From: an uncultured SAR86 cluster bacterium
GTDB lineage: Bacteria > Pseudomonadota > Gammaproteobacteria > Magnimaribacterales > D2472
NCBI GenBank assembly: GCA_902608115.1
Contig: CACLMT010000007.1
Coordinates: 1-64,000, forward strand
Reading direction: 5' to 3'
DNA: 64,000 bases
Numbering within the stretch: position 1 is the first letter of the stretch; every line of letters begins with the position of its first letter. Shown in pieces: positions 25,780 through 34,979 of this stretch. The position numbers and the translations under genes were made by a program. Below the pieces are notes generated by a model. It was not told where the DNA came from. It saw only the letters and a program-made list of their open reading frames with translations, and made no database searches.

Positions 25780-26789
25780 AAAAAAAATTATACATACAAG
25801 ATGTAACCCTGAGAGATGGAATGCATGCAATAAGGCATCAATATGGTTTGGATCATGTTGTGGAGATTGCCAAGGCGCTTGATGAAGCAAAAGTAGATGC
25901 AATTGAAGTAGCTCATGGAGATGGTTTGTCTGGCTCTTCTTTTAATTATGGCTTTGGAGCACATACTGATAAAGAGTGGATAGCTAGTGTTGCAGAGAAT
26001 TTGCAATTTTCTAAATTAGCAACATTAATTCTTCCAGGCATTGCTATTAAAGAAGACTTAAAATGGGCATGGGATCTAGGAGTGAGATCAGTTAGGGTTG
26101 CAACTCATTGTACGGAAGCTGATGTTTCTAAGCAGCATATTGAATATGCAAGAGAACTAGGAATGGATACCGTAGGTTTTTTAATGATGTCTCATATGAA
26201 TGATCCGGTTAATTTGGCCAATCAAGCTAAACTAATGGAATCTTATGGTGCTAAATGTGTTTATGTAGTCGATTCAGGCGGAGCCTTAAGCATGGAGGAT
26301 GTTGCGGATAGGTTCAAAGCTTTCAAAGATATTTTGGATTCAAAAACTCAAACCGGAATGCATGCTCATCATAATTTATCTTTAGGAGTAGCAAATTCTA
26401 TTGTTGCAGTTGAAAATGGAGCTGATCGAATTGATGCAAGTCTTGCAGGGATGGGTGCCGGTGCTGGCAATGCTCCTTTAGAAGTTTTTATAGCTGCAAT
26501 AGATAGATTAGGCTGGAAGCATGGCACCGATTTATTTAAGTTGATGGATGCTGCAGAAGAGCTTGTTCGACCGCTACAAGACAGACCCGTAAGAGTTGAT
26601 AGAGAGACTTTAACTCTTGGATATGCTGGAGTTTATTCATCTTTTTTAAGACATGCTGAATCTGTTGCAGAAAATTATAATCTTGATACTCGAGAAATTT
26701 TAGTTGAACTTGGAAAGAGGAAGATGATTGGTGGTCAAGAAGATATGATAGTTGATGTCGCATTAGATTTATTAAAGAAGAAATCATAA
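25776..26789 (+). CDS. hsaF: 4-Hydroxy-2-oxovalerate/oxohexanoate aldolase HsaF
   Basis: The 337-residue aldolase starts [18 protein letters not shown] (catalytic Arg and metal Asp of the HMGL-like barrel) and has [30 protein letters not shown] and [15 protein letters not shown], which supplies the metal histidines. The C-terminal helical communication domain ([20 protein letters not shown]) binds the dehydrogenase. It splits 4-hydroxy-2-oxohexanoate into pyruvate and propionaldehyde. It completes the A-ring branch. Confidence 0.92.
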   Translation: MKKKLYIQDVTLRDGMHAIRHQYGLDHVVEIAKALDEAKVDAIEVAHGDGLSGSSFNYGFGAHTDKEWIASVAENLQFSKLATLILPGIAIKEDLKWAWDLGVRSVRVATHCTEADVSKQHIEYARELGMDTVGFLMMSHMNDPVNLANQAKLMESYGAKCVYVVDSGGALSMEDVADRFKAFKDILDSKTQTGMHAHHNLSLGVANSIVAVENGADRIDASLAGMGAGAGNAPLEVFIAAIDRLGWKHGTDLFKLMDAAEELVRPLQDRPVRVDRETLTLGYAGVYSSFLRHAESVAENYNLDTREILVELGKRKMIGGQEDMIVDVALDLLKKKS

Positions 26790-26792
26790 CTT

Positions 26793-27662
26793 ATGAATAT
26801 TGGAATGACCCTGCCTGTGATGGAACCAGGGTTAACCAGGAAAGATCTTGAGACATGGACAAGTCTTATTGATACAGGCCCTTGGTCGCATATAGCGCTA
26901 GGTGAAAGAATTGTTTTTCCAAATCCTGAATTTATATCTACTTTGAGTGCAGTCGCCGCTTGGACACAGAATGTTGAAATTATTGCAACAGTGTCAGTTT
27001 TATCTATGCATGACCCTATTTTGTGCGCTAAACAATTTGCAACAATTGATTTGCTATCAGAGGGGAGATTTACCTTGGGAGTTGGGGTTGGTGGTCGTGA
27101 AGAAGATTACAAAGCAATTGGAGCAAATTGGTCAAAGAGAAGATGGAAAGTAATTGCAGAAAATGTTAAAGCCATGCAATCTATTTGGAAACATGAGCAT
27201 GATCTTAAGATTGGTCCCGATATTTCTAATGGTGGTCCACAAATATTGGCAGGAGCTATTGGGCCAAGGGCTATGGAGATGGCTGCAGAATTTGCCGATG
27301 GATTAGCTGGATTTTCTTTTAATGCGGATATTGAAGAAATTAAAGATTCATTTGATCGAGTTAATTTGGCTTTCAAGGCTAAGAATAAATCTCCGCGTTT
27401 AGTAACAAGTTTTTGGTTTGGGCTGGGAGATAATGGAAGAGAGATTGTTGAAAAACATTTAACTAGATATTTAGGTTGGATGGGGGATGATATTGCAGAA
27501 TCTTTAGCAAAAACAGCTGGAATAGCTGGAAATGAAAAGAGTTTAAAAGATCTACTTGTTAAGATTAAAGATCTTGGAGCTGATGATGTATTACTTGTTC
27601 CTACTAGCGCTGATATAGAACAACTTAAAAGGGCTACAGAAGTTGCATCCTTATTTGCTTAA
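26793..27662 (+). CDS. LLM-class (luciferase-like) flavin oxidoreductase
   Basis: This 289-residue TIM-barrel protein begins MNIGMTLPVMEPGLT and has the bacterial-luciferase/F420 pattern: VEIIATVSVLSMHDP, CAKQFATIDLLSEGRFTLGVGVGGREEDYKAIG, then GPQILAGAIGPRAMEMAAEFADG. Members use FMN or F420 for hydride transfer or monooxygenation. It sits between hsaF and the Rieske genes, inside the steroid operon. The reaction is unknown; it could replace a missing oxidoreductase such as HsaA, or act on a different ring. No F420-synthesis genes are in view. Confidence 0.82.
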   Translation: MNIGMTLPVMEPGLTRKDLETWTSLIDTGPWSHIALGERIVFPNPEFISTLSAVAAWTQNVEIIATVSVLSMHDPILCAKQFATIDLLSEGRFTLGVGVGGREEDYKAIGANWSKRRWKVIAENVKAMQSIWKHEHDLKIGPDISNGGPQILAGAIGPRAMEMAAEFADGLAGFSFNADIEEIKDSFDRVNLAFKAKNKSPRLVTSFWFGLGDNGREIVEKHLTRYLGWMGDDIAESLAKTAGIAGNEKSLKDLLVKIKDLGADDVLLVPTSADIEQLKRATEVASLFA

Positions 27663-27700
27663 GGTAAAAGCCAATATTATGATTGTTAAAGGAGAAAAAA

Positions 27701-28141
27701 ATGACCAACGATCAACTTATTGCACCTGAATTGCCTGAGCAATTAGATCCAAGTGTTGTAAATAAACCTTCTGGATGGTATGAGGTTTTATCTAGCGATC
27801 AATTAGAGAGTAAAAAAGCTGTTCAAATTGAAGATTTTCCAACTCAATTGGTGGCGTGGAGAGGAGAGGGCAATAAAGTTTGTGCTTTGGATTTATATTG
27901 TAAGCATATGGGAGCAGCACTTTCTTGCGGGGAGGTTGATGGTAATAGTATTAGATGCCCTTTTCATGCTTGGAGTTGGAATAAAGATGGGGATTGTGAT
28001 GACATACCCTACGCAAAAAAGATACCTGATAAAGCTAAAATAAGAAGCTGGGCTACTGATGAAAAAGATGGTTTAATTTATGTGTGGTTTGATAGGAATG
28101 GGAAAAAACCAGATCCAGAAGGATCAAGGTTTAATAAATAG
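27701..28141 (+). CDS. Stand-alone Rieske [2Fe-2S] protein, KshA-like cluster domain
   Basis: The start at 27701 is set by a strong SD (AAAGGAG, 27688-27694). The 146-residue protein is a single Rieske domain with C67-x-H69 (LYCKHMGAAL) and C86-x2-H89 (RCPFHAWSW), followed by GDCDDIPYAKKIP and IRSWATDEKDGLIYVWFD. This run matches the KshA Rieske domain (CRHMGG...CPFHDWRW...VPYA...RSW...G.LFVWHDHEG) rather than a free ferredoxin. It ends just where KshA would pass into the catalytic domain. With the next gene it appears to make a two-subunit 3-ketosteroid 9alpha-hydroxylase. The partner reductase is not in view. Confidence 0.88.
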   Translation: MTNDQLIAPELPEQLDPSVVNKPSGWYEVLSSDQLESKKAVQIEDFPTQLVAWRGEGNKVCALDLYCKHMGAALSCGEVDGNSIRCPFHAWSWNKDGDCDDIPYAKKIPDKAKIRSWATDEKDGLIYVWFDRNGKKPDPEGSRFNK

Positions 28142-28152
28142 GAGAATAGATT

Positions 28153-28995
28153 ATGAGCGGTTTACCAGATAGATTTCCTAGAGGCTGGTTTGTTCTAGGT
28201 CATCAAAGAGATTTTCCTATAGGCGAAGAAAAAATTATTTATGGGTTTAATCAAAAAATCTTAGTTGAAAGAACTGAAGAAGATGTCAAAGTTGATGTAG
28301 GCTCTGGGGCAGTTTGGCCGGTGTTAGAGATTAATCAAATGCTAATGGTCTGGCATGATCATGAAAATAAGGAACCGGATTTCTATCCTGAAAAAATTGA
28401 TGCTTGTTATTCAGATGAATGGTCTGATTACGGCATGGCAAGTTTTTTAGTGAAGAATAATTGTAGAGAATTAATTGATAATATGGCTGATAAAGGTCAT
28501 TTTGGGCCTGTCCACCAAGCACCTTTTGAAGGTTTTTGGAATGAGGCTAAAGACCATACTTACACTCAAGAGATGACTGCAGATAGCCCAATACTTGGAA
28601 GAGATCTTTTTTCAAGAGCAAAATATGAAGGTCCTGCTTATATGACCACATATATGAGTGCGGTTCATGATGGTGCGAAGGTTGAAAGTAGGCTCTTAGT
28701 GAGTCATGTCCCATTAACCCTTACTTCTTTTATGATTAATTTTGGAGTTATGGTTAAGAAAGCTCCTGGTATGTCACAAGAAGAAGAGGATACTTTTGTA
28801 CAAGGTTATGTAGATGCAAATAATTTTGCATTTGCACAAGATGTTGCCATTTGGGAAAACAAAATTTATATTCCTGATCCTCTAGTTTGTGATGGAGATG
28901 GTCCATTGCACAAATTAAGGAAGTGGTATGGACAATTTTTAGTCGATAGAGCTGATGTACCAAAAGGTTTAGATATGGAAATGAGAGAATTTTAA
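28153..28995 (+). CDS. Rieske-less catalytic subunit of KshA-type oxygenase
   Basis: The 280-residue protein has its own SD (AGGAG) after the Rieske gene. Residues 8-40 (FPRGWFVLGHQRDFPIG, then YGFNQKILVE) match the KshA N-terminus and residues 63-72 (MLMVWHDHEN) the KshA segment after the cluster, but the roughly 50-residue cluster-binding part between them is missing: no C-x-H or C-x2-H remains. The mononuclear iron site is intact: N110-x2-D113-x2-H116-x4-H121 and D230 (FAQDVAIWENK). It therefore needs electrons from a separate Rieske protein, evidently the gene just upstream. The C-terminus is about 40-50 residues shorter than KshA. Confidence 0.85.
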   Translation: MSGLPDRFPRGWFVLGHQRDFPIGEEKIIYGFNQKILVERTEEDVKVDVGSGAVWPVLEINQMLMVWHDHENKEPDFYPEKIDACYSDEWSDYGMASFLVKNNCRELIDNMADKGHFGPVHQAPFEGFWNEAKDHTYTQEMTADSPILGRDLFSRAKYEGPAYMTTYMSAVHDGAKVESRLLVSHVPLTLTSFMINFGVMVKKAPGMSQEEEDTFVQGYVDANNFAFAQDVAIWENKIYIPDPLVCDGDGPLHKLRKWYGQFLVDRADVPKGLDMEMREF

Positions 28996-29023
28996 TATCT
29001 AACTAAATATAAAATTCTTCAAG

Positions 29024-30556
29024 ATGGATAACCATTCTTTTACAATCCCTTCGCTTGTTAATGCTCAAGCAAGAGCTTTTGGAAATAAATTAGCTCTTAT
29101 TAGCAATCAAAACTCCTTTACTTATTTTCAAATTGATGAACTCTCATCCATCATTGCATCAAATTTAATTTCATTAGGCGTAGAGAAAGGGGATAGGGTT
29201 GCTATTTGGGCGCCCAACATGAATGAGTGGGTCTTGTCTGCTATAGGAATTCATAAGGCTGGTGGCGTATTAGTTCCTATAAATACTAGAATGAAAGGCA
29301 AGGAAGCGGCTTATATATTAAATAATTCAAAAGCTAAAATTCTTTTCAGCGTAAAAGAATTTTTAGATATAGATTACTTTTCATTAATTAATGAAGAAGA
29401 TTTGCCACATCTTCAAATTAAAGTTGTTCTAGATGAAGTATTGATAGAATCTGGTCAAGTTCCTTTTAATTCTTTATTACAAAAAGGAGATCAAACCTTA
29501 CCGGAAATAATCCCATCAGATCTTGCTGACATAATTTTTACCTCTGGAACTACCGGAAAACCTAAAGGTGTTATGACAACGCACGAACAAAACATAAAAG
29601 TTTTTGAGTATTGGTCAACGTATGTTGGCTTAAATAAGGATGATAGATATTTAATAGTTAACCCGTTTTTTCACACGTTTGGTTATAAGGCAGGTTGGCT
29701 TGCATCCATTATGAGAGGTGTAACAATTTATCCATGCCCGGTCTTTGATGCAGAGCAGATTATTAAAACGATTGATCAGCATAAAATATCAATGTTGCCA
29801 GGCCCACCAACTTTATATCAATCTATTTTAGCCAGTAATCAGTTAAAACAATTTGATATTTCATCACTTAGGTTGGGAGTTACAGGAGCAGCATCAATAC
29901 CGGTTCAATTAATCAAAGACATGAAAGAGCAACTTGGTTTTGAAGTTATTATTACCGCTTACGGTTTAACTGAAAGTACTGGAGTGGTAACAATGTGCTC
30001 TCCTGACGATGATTATGAAACTATAGCTACTACTTCAGGTCGCGCAATTGAGGGTGTAGAAATTAAATGTGTAGATGCAGTTAATAAAATAGTTGATCCT
30101 GGAGAGCCAGGTGAAATTTTGGTTAGAGGTTATAACGTGACACAAGGGTATATAGATAATCCTGAGGCTACAAGAGAGGCAATAGATACTGATGGTTGGT
30201 TACATACTGGTGACATAGGAATTCTTGATGAGAAGGGCTATATTAAAATTACAGATAGAAGCAAGGATATGTTTATTGTTGGCGGTTTTAATGTATATCC
30301 AGCTGAAATAGAAAATATTCTTTGTGATCATCCGGCTATTTCACAAGCTGCTGTTATTGGTGTTTCAGATGATCGGATGGGAGAAGTCGCAAAAGCATTT
30401 ATTATCTTAAAACCTGATCAAGAGACTTCGATAGAGGAATTAATTATCTGGTCAAGAGACAATATGGCTAATTACAAAGTTCCAAGAGAAATAGAATTTG
30501 TAGAAGAGTTACCAACAAATGCTGCAGGTAAAGTCATGAAATATTTATTGAAATAG
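29024..30556 (+). CDS. fadD3: HIP-CoA ligase FadD3
   Basis: This 510-residue AMP-forming acyl-CoA synthetase has P-loop FTSGTTGKPKGVMTTH, the FadD3-like segment NPFFHTFGYKAGWLASIMRG, PGPPTLYQSILAS, TAYGLTESTGVVTMCSPDDD, the GWLHTGDIG hinge region, KDMFIVGGFNVYPAEIE and the C-terminal catalytic Lys in NAAGKVMK. These segments follow mycobacterial FadD3, which attaches CoA to the HIP propionate left after HsaD and commits rings C/D to degradation. It lies directly downstream of the Rieske pair in the same operon. Confidence 0.9.
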   Translation: MDNHSFTIPSLVNAQARAFGNKLALISNQNSFTYFQIDELSSIIASNLISLGVEKGDRVAIWAPNMNEWVLSAIGIHKAGGVLVPINTRMKGKEAAYILNNSKAKILFSVKEFLDIDYFSLINEEDLPHLQIKVVLDEVLIESGQVPFNSLLQKGDQTLPEIIPSDLADIIFTSGTTGKPKGVMTTHEQNIKVFEYWSTYVGLNKDDRYLIVNPFFHTFGYKAGWLASIMRGVTIYPCPVFDAEQIIKTIDQHKISMLPGPPTLYQSILASNQLKQFDISSLRLGVTGAASIPVQLIKDMKEQLGFEVIITAYGLTESTGVVTMCSPDDDYETIATTSGRAIEGVEIKCVDAVNKIVDPGEPGEILVRGYNVTQGYIDNPEATREAIDTDGWLHTGDIGILDEKGYIKITDRSKDMFIVGGFNVYPAEIENILCDHPAISQAAVIGVSDDRMGEVAKAFIILKPDQETSIEELIIWSRDNMANYKVPREIEFVEELPTNAAGKVMKYLLK

Positions 30557-30561
30557 AATAC

Positions 30562-31530
30562 ATGAAAGTTTTAATTTCTGAAGCAACTGATAAATTTTAT
30601 CAATCTGATTTAATTGCATTTGATCAAGCCATAGAAATTTACTCAATTAACCCCAGTGATTCTAAAAGCCCTTCTTGGGAATTTGTTCCTGAATGCGATG
30701 CATTTTTTATGAATTATGAATTCATGTTTGCAGTGAGAGATAATCCTGAATTATTTGAACCATTATTAAGTCTATCTAAACGTATGAAGTTTATTCAAAG
30801 TGGATTTGCTGGCATGGATGCACCAATTCTTCAGTCAATATTGAGTGATACAGATGCCCTGATAGCTAATGCTGCTAGTATCTATGGTATTCCAATTGCC
30901 CATTATGTTTTTTCTCAAATCTTAAGATGGAATAAAAGAATTGATCAGCACATTAAATTGCAAGAGCTTAAGGAGTGGTCTCCATATGGAGGAGATGGAG
31001 AATTAACTGATAAAACTTTGGTTATCTTAGGTTATGGAGGAATTGGTAAAGAAATTGCAAAGTTGGGTAAGGCTTTTGGGATGAAAGTAATTGGAATCAA
31101 GCGTACTCCTACAGATTGTAGTTATGCAGATCAAGTTTTAGGATTAGATGACTTTGATGATTTATTACCTTTAACAGATTATTTGGTGCTAGCTCTTCCT
31201 GATAATGAGCAAACAAGAAATGTAATAAATAAGGAAATTCTTAATAAAATATCAAATTCAGCCATGTTAATTAATGTGGGTCGAGGGAGTGCAATCAATG
31301 AAGAAGATTTAGTAGACGCATTGAATAGTGAACAAATTGCTGTAGCAGCATTAGATACAACCAAGGTTGAGCCCTTGGAAAGCTCTTCTTCTCTATGGAC
31401 AGCAAAGAATTGTTTTATTTCAGCGCATGATTCTGCTCATTCACTTTTATCCATCCCTAGAGCTTTTAATTTATTTTTAGAGAATCTTAAAAATATTAAA
31501 GAAAATAAAGCAATTAAGAATCTTTGTTAG
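30562..31530 (+). CDS. D-isomer-specific 2-hydroxyacid dehydrogenase-like protein
   Basis: The 322-residue protein has the Rossmann motif LVILGYGGIGKEIAKLGKAFG (about residues 153-173), LALPDNEQTRNVIN, INVGRGSAINEEDLVDAL with the catalytic Arg region, and a final SAHDSAHS in place of the classical catalytic His-Ser/Ala-Ala. The family reduces 2-oxoacids with NAD(P)H. It is the last gene of the steroid run and could process a pathway oxoacid, or be unrelated. Its end overlaps the convergent serine hydrolase gene by 17 bases. Confidence 0.83.
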   Translation: MKVLISEATDKFYQSDLIAFDQAIEIYSINPSDSKSPSWEFVPECDAFFMNYEFMFAVRDNPELFEPLLSLSKRMKFIQSGFAGMDAPILQSILSDTDALIANAASIYGIPIAHYVFSQILRWNKRIDQHIKLQELKEWSPYGGDGELTDKTLVILGYGGIGKEIAKLGKAFGMKVIGIKRTPTDCSYADQVLGLDDFDDLLPLTDYLVLALPDNEQTRNVINKEILNKISNSAMLINVGRGSAINEEDLVDALNSEQIAVAALDTTKVEPLESSSSLWTAKNCFISAHDSAHSLLSIPRAFNLFLENLKNIKENKAIKNLC

Positions 31531-32719
31531 CTACAGCACGAAGGAACTCAAGCGTTTCTAATTCGCTCGACATGCTTTCTTCTGGAGAAGTTCCATAAGC
31601 ACTATTTGCAGATAGCTTAACAATTACCATATCTGAATTTGGAGCAACATAAATGAATTGGTTATAAACACCAATTGCACAAAATTCATTATTATTTCCC
31701 TCTGGTATCCACCATTGAAAGCCATATCCCATTGGATAGTCTGAGAGAGGGTTATCGCCAGGCATAAGATGAGGAGCATCAGGTGTAATAGATCTTTGTA
31801 CCCATAACTCAGGGACAATCTGCTGACCTTTCAATTTGCCTCCTAGACGATACAATTCTCCAAGTTTTGCATAATCACGAGCCGTTGCATTCAATCCTGC
31901 AAATGCCATTTCCATGCCCTCGGAATCAAGTAGCCAATAACTTTCATTTTCAGCACCCATTGGATGCCATAGCATTTCTGTCATGTAATTGGTAATAGAT
32001 TTTTCAGTAGCACGAGTCAACAGCATGCCGAGAGCTTGGGTATCCATAGAATTATAATGATTGAGAGAACCAGGTTTAAAGTCATTAGTTAAAGTGGTAA
32101 TAAACTCATCAAATGACCCTCCCAACGCAAAAATTTTACTCCAGCGATTAATATCTGAGTTTGGGTCACTATAATCTTCATTCCAAGAAGCACCTGAGGA
32201 CATTTGTAAAACATCTTTAATTCGAACATTGTTATAGGCAGAGTTTTGTAACTCTGGTACATAGTCTGAGATAGGTTCATCAATATTGTTGATATGACCT
32301 TGTTCTATAGCTATACCAATAAGAGTAGAGATAAAGCTTTTAGCCATTGACATGGATATCCATTGAACCGTCTTTCCACCAGTTAACCAATACTCTTCAA
32401 ATTGAATTTTTCCATCTTTAAGAATCAGTAGGGCGCTTGTATCTGTGCGTTCTATGAAACCCTGAGTATCAATTTTTACATTGTTATAATTAAAACTAAT
32501 TGGTAGTGATATAGCAGTACCAGAATTAAGTTTTATTGGATTTGGTGAAGAGGGCAATGTTGATGAATCAATAAATTTATAAAATCGATTAAAATTTTCA
32601 TATTGTTCAACACCAGTAAATAAAGTACTTATGGTGCTAACACGAGTATAAAGATCTTTATACATAAAGATCATAATTAGAAATATTATTACAAGTAACC
32701 CAAGAATTTTTTTAATCAT
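31514..32719 (-). CDS. Serine hydrolase, beta-lactamase class C-like, membrane-anchored
   Basis: The 401-residue protein has an N-terminal hydrophobic helix (ILGLLVIIFLIMIFMY) that would export or anchor it. The SxxK nucleophile is S124-M-A-K127 (SMSMAKSFIST), with a later YNSMD block (Y-x-N equivalent) and a glycine-rich YGFQWW region. These place it among the 6-aminohexanoate hydrolase/esterase EstB-like members of Pfam beta-lactamase (class C fold). The natural substrate is unknown: esters, amides or peptides. It reads toward the steroid operon from the other side. Confidence 0.83.
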   Translation of the reverse strand: MIKKILGLLVIIFLIMIFMYKDLYTRVSTISTLFTGVEQYENFNRFYKFIDSSTLPSSPNPIKLNSGTAISLPISFNYNNVKIDTQGFIERTDTSALLILKDGKIQFEEYWLTGGKTVQWISMSMAKSFISTLIGIAIEQGHINNIDEPISDYVPELQNSAYNNVRIKDVLQMSSGASWNEDYSDPNSDINRWSKIFALGGSFDEFITTLTNDFKPGSLNHYNSMDTQALGMLLTRATEKSITNYMTEMLWHPMGAENESYWLLDSEGMEMAFAGLNATARDYAKLGELYRLGGKLKGQQIVPELWVQRSITPDAPHLMPGDNPLSDYPMGYGFQWWIPEGNNNEFCAIGVYNQFIYVAPNSDMVIVKLSANSAYGTSPEESMSSELETLEFLRAVANKDS

Positions 32720-32738
32720 TATTATTCTCTTAAAATTA

Positions 32739-32813
32739 TGGTGCCCTCTCCAGGAATCGAACCTAGAACTACTCCTTAGGAGGGAGTTGTTATATCCGTT
32801 TAACTAAGAAGGC
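32739..32813 (-). tRNA. tRNA-Arg (anticodon CCU)
   Basis: The minus strand folds as a tRNA: acceptor GCCTTCT pairs with AGAGGGC (one G-U), the anticodon stem ACTCC/GGAGT encloses loop CTCCTAA with anticodon CCT, and the T arm has TTCGATT. Discriminator A and a genomically encoded CCA end at 32739. Anticodon CCU reads AGG (Arg). It lies between the serine hydrolase and thrS genes. Confidence 0.94.
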
Positions 32814-32920
32814 ATTATGTATCTGTTATATCTTATGCGAAAGAATGTTTAATGAAAAATTCACGTAAAATATACCTTTCGAGTTAAAAACATTAGAATA
32901 ACTCGCAAGGACTTATAAGC

Positions 32921-34864
32921 ATGAGCAAAGAAATAACAATTACTTTACCTGATGGAACTCAGAAGCAAGCTCAAGCAGGTATCACTGGTATAGAGATTGC
33001 TGAGTTGATTGGATCAGGTCTTGCAAAGGCTGCGATTGCATTTGAAGCCAATGGTGAACAAAGGGATTTAAGTGATTCTGTCTCAGAGGATTCTAATATT
33101 TCAATTTTTACGATAGATTCTGACGAAGGTTTAGAAATTATGCGACATACTATTGCTGCACAAGTTTTGGCTCGAGCAATTAAAAACCTATACCCTAAAG
33201 CTAAGCTAGCAATAGGCCCAATAATTGAAGATGGTTTTTATTATGATTTCTTAAGTGATGAACCTGTTTCCATAGATGATTTGCCTGCGATTGAACAAGA
33301 AATGAAAAAAATTGTTGGAACTAAAGCAGAAATTAATAAAACAACTCATTCTAAAAAAGATGCTGTAAAAAGTTTTAATGATTTAGATGAGCCTTATAAG
33401 GTACAAATTATTGAAGATTCTGAGCAATTATCTGGTTTTCAAATTTACAGTCAAGGAGAAACAGGTTTCATTGATCTTTGTCGAGGACCTCATTTGCCAA
33501 GTCTGGATAAAGCCGGATCTTTTAAACTTACTAAGATATCTGGTGCATATTGGAAAGGAGATTCTAGCAATGAAATGCTTACAAGAATTTATGGAACAGC
33601 ATGGAAGAATGAAAAAGATTTAAAAAAATATTTAACGCATTTAGAAGAAGCTGAAAAAAGAGACCATCGAAAATTAGCTCGAGTGATGGATTTATTTCAT
33701 CTGCAAGAAGAAGCTCCTGGCATGGTTTTTTGGCACCCAAAAGGTTGGTCTATGTATGTTGCTTTACAAAATTATATTAGAAGAAAACAAACTGAGAATG
33801 GTTACGATGAAATAAATACCCCTTTGGTTGTTGATAGAAAATTATGGGAGGCTTCAGGACATTGGGATAAATATAGAGAAAAAATGTTTATCACAGAAAT
33901 TGATGAAGAGCATGCTAATGAAAAAAGGGTAAATGCACTTAAACCAATGAATTGCCCTTGTCATGTTCAGGTATATAACCAAGGTCTCAAATCATACAGA
34001 GATTTACCAATTAGATTGGCTGAATTTGGTTCTTGTCATAGGTATGAAGCCTCTGGAACTATGCATGGTTTAATGCGAGTAAGAGGTTTTACCCAAGATG
34101 ACGGCCATATTTTTTGTACAGAAGATCAGATTGAAAGTGAAACGGCTGGTTTTATTTCACTCCTTTCAGATATTTATACTGAATTAGGGTTCACAACTTT
34201 TGATATTAAGCTTTGTACACGACCTGAAACGCGTGTTGGTTCAGATGAAGTTTGGGATAAAGCAGAACTTGCACTTGAATCAGCTATTAAAAAGTTAAAA
34301 ATTCCTTACACAATTGAAACTGGCGAGGGAGCTTTTTATGGCCCTAAATTAGACTTTGTTCTAACTGATGCTATTGGTAGAGAATGGCAATGTGGAACTT
34401 TCCAATCAGATTTTAATTTACCAGATCGTTTAGGGGCTGAGTATGTTGGGGAAGACGGAGAAAAACATAAACCAGTTATCATGCATAGAGCCATTTTAGG
34501 TTCATTTGAGAGGTTTATTGGTATTTTAATTGAAAATTATTCTGGCAAGATGCCCTTGTGGCTAGCTCCAACACAACTTGTTTTAATGACAGTCACAGAA
34601 GAAGTTATAGATTATGCCGCTGAACTAGAAACAGTCTTTAATGAAATAAATATTCGAGTTGAGTTAGATTCAAGAAATGAAAAGATTGGATATAAAATCA
34701 GGGAACATAGCAATGCAAAAGTTCCATTAATGGCCGTAATAGGTAAAGAGGAAAAGAGTAATGAATCGATCTCAATTAGAAGTTTGAGTAAGAATGATAC
34801 TAATACTTATTCGATTGATGAGGCTAAAGATTTTTTATTAAAAAATTCTGACTTTCCTAGTTAA
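32921..34864 (+). CDS. thrS: Threonyl-tRNA synthetase
   Basis: The 647-residue protein begins with a TGS domain (ITITLPDGTQKQAQAGITGIEIAE), followed by the second additional domain (editing; YYDFLSDEPVSIDDLP and HSKKD, with DLCRGPHLPSLDK). The class II core has APGMVFWHPKGWSMYVAL, LKPMNCPCHVQVYNQGLKSYRDLP, MRVRGFTQDDGHIFC and HRAILGSFERFIGILIE, and an anticodon-binding domain ends the protein. Length is standard. In many bacteria thrS leads an infC-rpmI-rplT operon; here it is followed by a MetY-type gene instead. Confidence 0.96.
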   Translation: MSKEITITLPDGTQKQAQAGITGIEIAELIGSGLAKAAIAFEANGEQRDLSDSVSEDSNISIFTIDSDEGLEIMRHTIAAQVLARAIKNLYPKAKLAIGPIIEDGFYYDFLSDEPVSIDDLPAIEQEMKKIVGTKAEINKTTHSKKDAVKSFNDLDEPYKVQIIEDSEQLSGFQIYSQGETGFIDLCRGPHLPSLDKAGSFKLTKISGAYWKGDSSNEMLTRIYGTAWKNEKDLKKYLTHLEEAEKRDHRKLARVMDLFHLQEEAPGMVFWHPKGWSMYVALQNYIRRKQTENGYDEINTPLVVDRKLWEASGHWDKYREKMFITEIDEEHANEKRVNALKPMNCPCHVQVYNQGLKSYRDLPIRLAEFGSCHRYEASGTMHGLMRVRGFTQDDGHIFCTEDQIESETAGFISLLSDIYTELGFTTFDIKLCTRPETRVGSDEVWDKAELALESAIKKLKIPYTIETGEGAFYGPKLDFVLTDAIGREWQCGTFQSDFNLPDRLGAEYVGEDGEKHKPVIMHRAILGSFERFIGILIENYSGKMPLWLAPTQLVLMTVTEEVIDYAAELETVFNEINIRVELDSRNEKIGYKIREHSNAKVPLMAVIGKEEKSNESISIRSLSKNDTNTYSIDEAKDFLLKNSDFPS

Positions 34865-34979
34865 AATATTTCAGCAATCTACTTCATAAATAAACAACAT
34901 AAATTGTTAGTTTGCTTTAGTCAAAATAGAGAATTTCATTTAAACTAGGCAACATCATTTAGCATTATTTGGAGAAAAA

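Noticed and set aside
27701-28995. Split KshA as a simple frameshift or sequencing error
   Set aside because: Each gene has its own SD and start, the stop-start gap is a normal intergenic one, and the second protein repeats the N-terminal strands of the first while lacking cluster ligands. One indel cannot produce this.
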